NCBI RefSeq assembly: GCF_037975245.1
Contig: NC_092563.1
Location: forward strand, 6,509,501 to 6,573,500
Source of the DNA: Apostichopus japonicus
Taxonomy: Eukaryota > Echinodermata > Holothuroidea > Aspidochirotida > Stichopodidae
Direction of reading: 5' to 3'
DNA: 64,000 nucleotides
A program made the translations under genes and the position numbers. The notes beneath the pieces are model-generated. The model was not told the DNA's origin. It did no database searches and saw only the letters and a list, made by a program, of their open reading frames with translations. Of this stretch, positions 25,536-36,004 are shown piece by piece (within the stretch, counting starts at the first letter, position 1; the number at the start of each line of letters is the position of its first letter).

Positions 25536-25995
25536 TAATAGCAATGAAGCATTATAACGAAAATTTATGCAAACAATTAAAAGAGTTGCCAAATCATACC
25601 CATAACTATACAGGTGACCGAACACCTATATAATTTAATCTCTATCAAGTTTAAAATTACTACTGTACAGTAGTTTCTGAGGCTAGTCAACACACTTGCT
25701 AGCCTGCATGGTAAAGTGAGTGGGTGCAAGTATTGGAAAAATCACCAACTTAACTTGTTCATAATAAATTATCTGCTATATCAATGCCACAGCATGGCTG
25801 TAGCCAACCATCCATCAGATGGCCTGACCATCATCAAATCCCTCCCACCCCCCCAAAAAAAACCAAGGATTACATTTACTGCTTGGTACACAAAAACATT
25901 AACTTTTGAATTTCTCACAAGATTCAAAATCCAGACAATCACATTTATTTACAAATCTAAAAGATTCAATGTTCAAACACTGAACCTTGAAGCAC

Positions 25996-26096
25996 ACTTC
26001 ACACACAAGCTAACTTCACACACAAGCTACCTTCAGACACAAGCTACCTTCACACACTAGCTACCTTCACAAACAAGCTACCTACACACACAAGCT
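25996..26096 (+). repeat. Short tandem repeat TTCACACACAAGCTACC
   Basis: About six head-to-tail copies of a 17-bp unit ACACAAGCTACCTTCAC show small substitutions. Confidence 0.88.
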
Positions 26097-26862
26097 AAGC
26101 CTACTGCACATGACACTATATGATGGAGTATATCCGTAGAGTCTGTATATAGTAATCTCTCTGTTTTTACTCCTCACTCCAGCTGTTACAGTGCTTCCTC
26201 TGTTACCATACATGTGAAACAGCATCATGATGAACAGAACTGTTTATCAGTAGAGATGAACAAACATTGTCTGTAGTTCGTTGCAAACAAACTCCATCAG
26301 TTACCGTGTTTCTGTTTTTATCATGGTATTACGGAGGATAGATCTGTGGATTGTCTGTGGTTCTTGTATGCAAACTGTTTAACTTGACAAAGATTCAGTT
26401 TGGCCACACATGTACATGTCTTAACCTCACAAACTTAATTCTTTCAGATTTGCACACTTGTTAATGGAGGATAATGCTAGGCTACTTCAAATAATTTCTT
26501 TACTTTAATTTTGCACCTAGTCTATACACGATATGCCATTCATTCTAGTTTAGGAAACAAAAACTTGCTGATTCAAAAAATTAGGCCAGACTTTTACACT
26601 GTCTCAAACAGGCAATTAGTACAAGTAGTTCATGCAGCTAAATTTTAATCTTCACCAAATTATTTCAAAATACCCAAACTATATGGGAATTAGCCTAGTA
26701 CTAGTAGAACTAATTTCTGACATTATTAACTTGCTATTTACATGATGTTAATTCTTTCAAACAGCAACTTAAGACCCATTTTTTAATCCTTAATTTGTTT
26801 GTTCAGTACCATGAGCAGTACCTTTCAGGACTTTGGTGTATGTATTTATTATTAGTAGCAGT

Positions 26863-27217
26863 CAAGGGCATAGGAACCAGGGGGGCTGGGGGGGGGGCAC
26901 CAGCCCCCCCAGTGAAAATATGGAGGGGCGGAAGTATCATTCCGCCCCCAGGGCCGCAAGTCAGAAAACCCCTTTTTCATTTCCAAATGAGAAAAGAATC
27001 TCATTTGGAGCACCAAATTGCATCTAAGGCCAGGTGAAAATGCAAAATTATATACAAAATGGAGTGGATGGGTTGAATTGTGCTATACTGCACCAAATTG
27101 AATCTAAGGCCACCTGGAAATGCAAAAAAAATCCACACCCCCTCCCCTTAGACCCCTCCCCCAGGCCAGCCATCAGTCTTCAGCCCCCCCACTCAAAAGT
27201 ACCTTCCTACGCCACTG
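26863..27217. mobile_element. Non-autonomous hAT-type MITE, 355 bp
   Basis: The left end CAAGGGCATAGGAACC and the right end (reverse complement CAGTGGCGTAGGAAGG) are imperfect inverted repeats. They are bordered by a perfect 8-bp duplication GTAGCAGT at 26855-26862 and 27218-27225. The interior is G/C-run rich and has two TTGCATCTAAGGCCA-like blocks. There is no transposase. Confidence 0.82.
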
Positions 27218-28543
27218 GTAGCAGTGGTGTTATACTGCCATTAAGGCATACCCTACCCATACTCAATACTTGGCTAAGCTTTTAAATTTAATTAATGAAC
27301 AAATCCAATTTGGCCTAGATGTAAACTAAACATTAAGGCGCATATGACCTATAGATTCAACTGGGCACATATCAATGTTGACGCAAACAACATACAGTAT
27401 CAACAGAGCTGAAGTATTATTGCATCAGACAAATTTTATCATTTCACGGTGTTTGATTGCAAGTTGCCATTTGCCTGCTACGTTTGTGTAAAAGCTACAA
27501 ATTCCTACTAACGTACCATAGTCATACTGCTATTGACGATTTTTCGATGTTACTGATAGTACTGTTACTTACTAACTTAGCAGTAATACACTATGTCTAG
27601 ACTAGGCCTCAGTAACGTCTTATTACTAAGCCTAGTACTAGTAGTAGTAGAACTGGACTAACAACATTGGACATTTGGTGGTCCAATCTAGGCCTATTGT
27701 TGTCATGAATAGTTGCTCATTTCTCTTTTTATTGCGAACCCCAACATCGAAGTTACTGAAAGATTTTGTACAAGTTCGTAGATAAGGGAGTCTCAGTTAC
27801 TCTGACTTAGTATTACTGTAGTCTTGCCTTTGTTGGCAATGGCCGGTCACCCAAATCAAGGACCATGTCATTGTGGATGTTCCCTGATAGTACCCATAAA
27901 CACAGCTTACAAAATACAACGAAAATTTGCAGCAAAGTGGGTAGTTTTGTTCAGAATATTACACAAAAAGACTTACCAAAAGGTGTATAAAAGCCGTGAA
28001 TCTTAGAGCTTTAGCCAATGGATATTAACTAAGCGACCACTGGGAGTACGTCAGTCCAGCACAGAACACCGATGTGCAATAGTTGTAATGTAGGACAGTC
28101 ATATATGTTCTGCTAGTTATATCGTATACATATGCCACATGTACAAATCACTGAAGTAAACAGTAAACATGTGGTAGACTAGACGTACTCGTTGATGCAA
28201 TGTGTATAGAAGCGCGCGTGTAGTGGACGCGTCCATTTTAGTAAATAGGTTAAAAGAGATGCCGTCCTTGAGGACAATAACACCGTGAGGATATGTTTCA
28301 TCAATAGATTTGGCAAGCAAAACCGTCTAATACCAAAAATTCAAACAATATTCAACGCCACTTAGAGCCCAGAATATGCTCTTGAAAACAGATAAGTCCA
28401 AGTCTTCTGTTTTAAAAGTGATATTACCGCCTTATCTATATTTATAGAAGTTTCGTTGGAATATTGTGAAAAGTCGGTCACAATTTTAGTGTCAGTATTC
28501 TTCAATTTTATATTCCTAGTGACCGTGCTGCCATCGTCTAAGA

Positions 28544-29209
28544 CAGGGGTGGGCAACCTACGACCCGTGAGATGTCTCAAGAAATAGAAAAAAATCAATC
28601 TATTTTACATCATCTCAAAAAACGAGCCATAGCTACTTAGAATTTATCGGCACTAATGATGCTGACAGGTAGGCCTATTATCCCCATTAATTATCAACTG
28701 TACTAGCTGTATTGACAATATCTTTTTGTGAATACAGATTAAAGGGTGTGAAGACTCGCCCGCAAAGAAACGTATTATGCGGGTAATCTGACCTAGTTTC
28801 GAATGAGGTGTAACAGAAGTGTTAGACACCACCATCGATCCCAAAAAATACCACACAGCTTGCTACCGTCGGTAATTAGACCGTATAGTGTACAGTCCAT
28901 ACATACAGCTACGGTCAATACCCACAATACATATACATGGCAGCGATGGCCATCTTCAGTACCGTCTGCATTTTGCAGCGACAAGAAAAAGACTTCACCT
29001 GCAAGCAACGGAAAGTCAACTTTTTCAGATGGTGGAACGCGGTTTGGGGCGAGTCTTCAATGCGTTTAAGTACGCACACCAATTGCTTGAAAGTCCTCGG
29101 AATCAAAGGTTTGAAATCATGCAACAGCAGGTGGTTGGTTAGGTGCGGCCCAGTCAATTTTTTACTCCTTATATCTGGCCCATTCATTGAAAAAGGTTGC
29201 CCACCCCTG
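28544..29209. mobile_element. Non-autonomous hAT-type element, 666 bp, carrying a nested TTAA element
   Basis: Both ends read CAGGGGTGGGCAACCT inwards (16 bp perfect inverted repeat), a tip typical of hAT elements. They are bordered by a perfect 8-bp duplication GTCTAAGA at 28536-28543 and 29210-29217. About half of the length is a second element at 28739-29069. Open frames inside overlap on both strands and none resembles a transposase. Confidence 0.88.
28739..29069. mobile_element. TTAA-bordered MITE nested in the hAT element
   Basis: The ends TTAAAGGGTGTGAAGACTCG and, as reverse complement, CTTAAACGCATTGAAGACTC are imperfect inverted repeats, each beginning at a TTAA. The interior matches a second copy at 36409-36686 over most of its length. 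TTAA borders fit piggyBac-type or other TTAA-targeting transposition. Confidence 0.65.
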
Positions 29210-30000
29210 GTCTAAGAGTGTAGCCAGCGATACAATTAAAGCAACATGGTTAGAGAAAATCTTTAAAGAAGTAAGGAGACTACGTATTCAACAATACGAA
29301 GAACGTGTTTCTTGACATTTATAGATACTCAGTGTGTGGTGGGGGGAATATGTTAGAGCAATAGCATGCACTGCGCTCGAAGGCACTTCAACTTGTATTT
29401 CTTCCAGATAACCATGCAATAGATGGAATGTGGTGATCGGAGTCACACTCACTACCCTAAATTACTACAGAATATGAACATTACATTGTCAGCGATACAC
29501 CTTATCATGAGACCGCACCTATGAACGGTCAACGCGTCAAGTCAGGCTTGCTTGGAATATATGTTCTTCTTAGTTTTCTCAGCTCATAGTTTAGTTGATT
29601 TTAAACTTTCTACCACTTGTAAAACAATATATATATAAGGCTAAAAACACAACGTGACTAACACTTACAACGAGTCGTATACCGTAACTTCTCATATTAA
29701 TTTTGCAATCAAACGATAGAATAAAACGTCACCGAAAAAGTCCTCACCACGCGGCTAAAACGACGAGATAAATAATAATATCGCCACAGATGGTTGTCGA
29801 ATCTCTGACCTACCTGCATTGTTTGGTTTTGCATGCAGAGCTGTCAATTAATAGACAAGGCCTTATGGCAAGCCATGTTTGTATTTATTCAAAAATGGTG
29901 AGATATAATTCAAAGCTGAAAGGTACATATCTTCAATTTAATATATCTGTAATTCATTTTTAAGATGTTAGTGAATTACATGGTTGTTATATAGATATCT

Positions 30001-30003
<3 letters not shown>

Positions 30004-30078
<75 letters not shown>

Positions 30079-30434
30079 TAGGTTGGCGTCTATCTTGGCG
30101 CAGAGTGCTCTATGTCCATTGGACAGAGCGGAATATATGTTGATACTAGATGAGACTAGTGGAACACTAGTAGTTGTAACTCGGAGTTTCACGCTTTATG
30201 GCGATCTTCAGACAACTGGTAGCTTCAAGTTATTCAAACCCACCAACAGAACGGACGCGAAAGAGAATACTCCGGCAGAACAATACACCAACAACCGCAT
30301 AATCCCCGGTAATCCCGACGAGGATCCTATATATTCATGGAGAATAACTTGAAGCTACCAGTTGTCTGAAGATCGCCATAAAGCGTGAAACTCCGAGTTA
30401 CAACTACTAGTGTTCCACTAGTCTCATCTAGCAT

Positions 30435-30473
<39 letters not shown>

Positions 30474-30475
30474 CC
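30004..30475. repeat. Inverted-repeat element between two TA microsatellites
   Basis: Two arms of about 103 bp (30133-30235 and 30342-30444) are near-perfect reverse complements around a loop of about 106 bp. A (TA)n run of about 70 bp lies at 30004-30074, with about 58 bp of single-copy sequence between it and the left arm. A second (TA)n run (about 36 bp) directly abuts the right arm at 30436-30471. The arms include CTAGTGGAACACTAGTAGTT, itself partly palindromic. There is no coding capacity. Confidence 0.85.
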
Positions 30476-33400
30476 AAAATTAAGGACGGATATATTGGAC
30501 AGTAGTTGAGATCTGTAAATTAATAAAATATATTTAGTGCCATGCAGACGATATCCGTATGAATTTGTAATTCCCATAGGCGATTTTCATTTAATTCGAA
30601 TCAGAGACATATTTAATTCATTTCAGTATATTTTAAAAACAAGAATAGAACTCAAATTATTCTAATGTAATTTCTAAATCGAATTAGAGATATCCGGGCT
30701 GTGACTCATATTACATATCAGTTTCTATTCCAACTAAAATAATTTTTAAATTTCTATGAAATATGTTTACCTCCATTAGATTCACCATTAATTCGAATAT
30801 GAGAACATCAGTATAATTCCGTTCAGAGTAATCTTAACTTGGACCCAAATATCTTAACCTCAAATAAGATATAGATCTTTTTTTTATATATATATTAAAT
30901 GGTATCGCTAAGTCGTTTATAATTTAAAGCTACAGCATGAATACCTATATATAGCTGTTTAAAGTTACGTTGATGTTCTGCCCTTAATTAGATGCAAGCT
31001 AACCTGATGATATGAGATGCACCCATGAAAAACGATGTTTTACTCGTTAATATAACAAAAATGGTAACTTATAGTTCCATGATATGAGTGGGTTCAGATA
31101 TGCAGAAGAGGTAGTTGTCCCGGGGAGGGGAGTCTGACGTTAACGATTGCTTTAGGAATAACCCATCCGTTCCTCTGCCCACAATAACCTTCTCTTATCC
31201 TTGTCAGCATCTATTCATTACGTGTACAGTTTACAAAATTCAGGACCTGCGCCTATTATGTCCGTTTGTTGTTCCCATTTTCCAGGTGAGATCAATCGCT
31301 GAATAAGTTTTTTTTTAGTACTTTAGAAAACACCTTAAATTAGTCATTATTTGGTGTAGGAGAGGTTAAAGAGTGTGGGTAGATCGCGGAGGGGGACAAG
31401 GGAACGAAACGCTTTGTATCAAGTACTCACAGTTCTGCAAAGTAACAGTGTCTGATTTTATATTTTTCTTCAATATCGCCCTCTAAATTTAAGAAACTTT
31501 TTTAAAGGACCGTAACGGTGAACGGTAAACTGGATAGGTTCATCTCGCTCCATACAAGTAAATTTCAAAGTTTCTGCAAGGTACATTCTACTTCGGATTT
31601 TCAATTCAATTATTTTAATATCGCCCTTCTCCCATAATTCTCCCAAAGTAGATGTACCGCTATGTTTATTAAAAGAGACAAAAACATCATTGATGTAGAA
31701 ATTTGAAGAAAAACAAGACAACATTTCTGACTATTTTTTCTTTGCCTGTTTTATAAATAAGGACCCGCAACTTTGTTGACATATTTTCCATTCAGTTATA
31801 CTACATTATACCGTCAATAAAAGCTACAAAAGAGAAAGAAAATGACAGGCAAACATTTAGACAGAATTCAATCAATGCAGATAGGGTTTCCATCCAAAGT
31901 TCTTATAACAAAGGAATTCAAAATCATTTGTTACTATGAGAAATGCTTTTTTTGCTTTGACAAAAGGCAACATCAATAAACAAAGAAAGAAAAGTGCAAT
32001 TCTATGGAAGGATTGGACAGTGTGTAAATTTTCTTGGCCACATAGAAAGAACAGTATACCCTTAACCATTCAAAATTTGCCCCCATTTATTTCAGTGTTT
32101 CCTCTTTATTTGTAAATGAAGAAATATTTAACATAGGTAAACAATAAAAAATAATAATAAATATTCCAAAATTATTTCAGAACCGACAGCTCTAAAGCAG
32201 CGATTTGTTTCTGGTTGGCAATTTACCAAACCCACCTTCCAAGTATTACTTACATAAAGACACACCTCACAGATATAGCCGGGGCGTATAAAGCCATCTG
32301 AGCTAGCAATAAGTCTGTTTGATCCTGCTCACATTTCAGATTAGTATGAACCACATGTAATAACAAAATTGATAACTTTCAGTTTTTACTTCACTTCATT
32401 ATTGGAAATGAAAATTTTCATTAGTCAAACTCATGACCTATTGTGTGACATCAATTCTTTATTTTCTTTAATTACTTAAAACCCAACAAAAGAACTGCTT
32501 TTAATGAAATATTTAGAAATAAGAAATTTGCTTCCTAATTTCATTAGTTTTGAAATGTCTTACATTTTCAATACGCCAAATTAGCCTGAACTATCAGCAA
32601 TTTTCATAACAGATGATTCTAGGGCTGGTCTCAATATGGAAAAAAAATCTGCCCCCCCCCCTGCCACTGGCAAAGGACACAAAACCACTCAGTCTATGCC
32701 CTAAACACTTTCCAGAGAAAATAATCCTAAGGGCTGCTCTAAATTTTGAAAAACAGTTTGTTTCAAGATAAGTTTGCTGTTACCAAACATAATGCTAAAT
32801 TGTGCGACAAATGTCAAAATTAAAAAGATGAATCTATTTTGAGCCACTACGTACCCTTACTCAGTGGTAGCACTCAGATACTAGCACCACTGCTCCATCT
32901 TAAACATGTCTCCATGTTCGACATACATGGATTACAACCACTGCCTATGAATGGAGGGTTATCTAGAATGAAAACCCTTAAAATAAGTACGCTTAGAAAA
33001 TAAAAGCAATTGTATTTTTTTCAAAGACAAAAGTTGTGAAAAGCATAATATATACTAGTCCTCCCTCACTCCCTCCCTGTGTCCACCCCTGTCCCTTCAC
33101 ACCCCTCCTCCTTTCACTGTTCCTGAAGTATTTGATGCAGGATGCAGTATTCAAACCTTAATTCAATGGAAATTTCCTGTCATTTATTATTATTATTATT
33201 AATATTTGATAGCGTTTACTCACAGTATCTAAAACACTGTAATGGGTGCAGTCACTCACTGGTGTACAGAGTCGATCCAACCTTCTGGATGTGCCATATA
33301 CTTATGACGGTAATATAATGGTATAACATATAATGTTTTCACATTGATGTAATGACAATCGGAACCTGTACAGAAGGACCAATTTATTAGCATATCTTAA

Positions 33401-33691
33401 TTGATTCGATGACTTGCTGGTAAATAGTACAAGTCTACTTTTACTGGCATGTGCTGCTCCTTATGAACATGATACAAATAGAGGAATGTTAATGCTTTAA
33501 TTTGTGTGGTCTTAAAACCCTGATTTATGGATTAATGGAAGTTAATATCCAATAACACACTTTGCCACCATTGGAAATACATGTACTCTGTCATGCTATT
33601 AATTGATGATAAACTTCAGGATGCTAACAGTCGATATTAATAATCATACACAACATGCCGCAAAAGTGTCCATTAGCTATAGGTTGCAGCC

Positions 33692-33726
33692 AAAAACCTG
33701 CCGTTTGTACTGAACGGCAGGTTTTT
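33692..33726. repeat. Perfect 14-bp hairpin AAAAACCTGCCGTT
   Basis: AAAAACCTGCCGTT, a 7-base loop TGTACTG, then AACGGCAGGTTTTT form a stable stem-loop. It looks like a bacterial terminator but sits in intergenic eukaryotic DNA. Confidence 0.8.
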
Positions 33727-35939
33727 TCCAGTTAGTTAGCTGACTAATCAGTCCCACTTCTTTTCGCACCTTAGTTGAGCTGCCTATTTGTCTATTATGC
33801 AACTCATCACACAGCTAGTAGCCAAATCACTATCAGGTCAAGGCAAACATGGCAAGGTGTGAACAAATCAACTCTTCCAAACTGACCAGTATATTTGCAG
33901 GAGATATAAAGTTTCAGTAAGTTGAGGTCAACCTATGGTTAATAGTCTAATTCTCGTCATGAAGTTCATTAGGTTACTAAGGATCTGTCTGATTTGGCTC
34001 TGCAATACAATTTGTTCTTTCGGCGATGTGATTCTTGTCAAAATTTTGCTGAATTACTTTTTAAGAATAGTCACCCAAGAAAGAACCGGTGCAGGAAAAC
34101 CTAACAACTTGATCCTCTCTCAACCCCAGTCCCCTTACATCGAGACTGCCTCCGTAAGACTACCTTGTGAATTTGTCAACAGTTTGCTGCTAGAGTTGCA
34201 TCACCACGAATTGAGGTTAGTCATGGATGCAAATTGTATGACTAAGGTCAAAACCCTCACATACAAAAAATTCAGCTTGCTAAATGAGAGGAAAAAAATG
34301 CCAGTCACAAAAAAGAGCTAATGAATGCACAAAAAAATGTTTATTTTGATGTTCTAAATTAGTATCAAGTTGAGCAGTTTTTGGTTAGTACTACAGAGGT
34401 GAACCTCGTTACGATCAAAGCAGCAACGACTTCAACATAACGACTTGCACTAATAAGTAACATTAATATAGCGAGCAATTGCTAAAGTTCTGAAGTTTTT
34501 TCAGGATCTTCTTCAGAGGCTGCATGACAAGTAACAGAAACTACAAGGGACAAAAATACAAGCACAGAATACGGATAGGTTAATGAGCAGGGTGGATACA
34601 AAAGAGATTGATGTAAGAGGGGTTAGTGAAAAAATGGCACAATTAACTGTCATCTAACATCATATTATTAAATTTTGTAACGAATACTTGTACAAATATA
34701 CAGCATCATGGTAGAACATGTCCTAAACCAAGTGTATCCACAAAAGATGTTTCTGAGAAAGTTAAGAAAACAGCAACCACAAACCCTCAAAATTTCCCAA
34801 CAGCCAATCTATCAAACCTGAAAATATCAACGACAAAAAAGTCAAACCCAGCCTATTTACCCAAGAACATATATAAGAATGTCTTAAGTTGTTACAGAAA
34901 AAAAAAACTCAACACCGAACATTCAATGAATGTGCAGCAATGAAATAAATAATGGAATGCCCTGTGTTGGACCACAACGCAACGGATGAATGGAATTACA
35001 CCAATAGAAGCAACACTACCCTCCCCCTGACCCCCCCAAACCACTTCTCCCATACAACATCTCATACAGCTATGAGACCATGCTCAAAAATTGCAATTCA
35101 CAGAAACTTGAAGAAAAGTAAAAAAAAAATTAAAACAACCATCTTAACCTTTCCAAAGTGTTTCTCCAAGGTAAAATTTCAAGTTTTCTCCACTGGCTAC
35201 ACATACCAGGAGGAATAAACAGGGCATCGTTAACCTCGCTAAACTGGTATTTGATTTCAACTTTGACATAAGATTTATCGATGCCTCAGAGTGCATCCAA
35301 GTAAAGCATACCCATGAATGAATAAAATACTTTAGAAGATGTTAATTCAGTTTTGAAAGCTTTGTTGTGAAACAAGAAGAGAAAACAACCAATGTCAGTG
35401 GAGAACAACAAGCCAAAATATGTTACAACTTACACAAGTCAAACTAACAGGCTCTCAAAGGCATGCCAGAAAAGAAATTAAGAAAGAATAAGAAGATCCA
35501 GTAAATAGCAGGATATATCTCCAAGTCTAGGGGCTCTTGAAATTAATGAAAATTGTGAAAAGTTTCGTGCACCCACAGGTAAATATTCCAGTCGTCAAGT
35601 TGCTCCTCTTGGGATATTACGGTCAGACGATCCCACATTTTACCTGCGTTGACCTCCGACCTCCACCAAAAGCGAGAAGTCTCCCTAGACTTCTGTATGA
35701 GATATCCTGAATGACAACTGCAATTGAGATTCCATGCTTTATGAGCTATAAATGCCATCTACATACACAGTCACCTACCCACACACAGACTTAAACATAC
35801 ACACGTCGACTCGCATACACAGATGCCCTGTCTTGGAACCATACCGTCAAAACTCAGTGAAGGGTTCAGGATTATTTCGGATCGGGGTTAGGATCTCCTT
35901 TTCAACATTGAAAAATGTCCAAAGAGTGAAATTTTATCT

Positions 35940-36004
35940 TCACTTGACGGGTTTACTGGAAGGAACGACCTTAGCCAACTTCTGCAGCACTCTTGTAATA
36001 GGAT
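35940..36004 (-). CDS. Gene 2 coding exon 11 (C-terminal tail and stop)
   Basis: This 65-nt terminal exon encodes the cytosolic tail DPITRVLQKLAKVVPSSKPVK and a TGA stop at 35942-35940. The tail aligns with the b(0,+)AT tail (PIT-x-x-LQ-x-L-x-x-VVPP). The second proline of the family's VPP element is replaced by serine. The acceptor is TTTTTCAG. I saw no convincing poly(A) signal within the next several hundred bases. Confidence 0.9.

Larger units (their letters stand above)
18070..35939. other. Intergenic region between gene 1 and gene 2
   Basis: About 17.9 kb separates the gene 1 leader from the gene 2 stop. Listed elements are the THAP fragment (22497-22877), three hAT-type elements, one inverted-repeat element, short satellites and hairpins. 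The stretches 18300-22400 and 30480-35900 hold only AT-rich sequence and small unrecognised open frames. The gene 1 promoter should lie within the first kilobases but was not recognised. Confidence 0.55.

Noticed and set aside
28803-29215. Overlapping ORFs of 84-92 aa on both strands
   Set aside because: They lie inside the nested non-autonomous elements and show no transposase motif.
33692-33726. Rho-independent terminator
   Set aside because: The hairpin plus T run matches in form, but the window is eukaryotic with no adjacent gene ending there.
33935-34321. 128-aa plus-strand ORF
   Set aside because: No recognisable domain, no splice context and unremarkable AT-rich composition; it is not supported as a gene.
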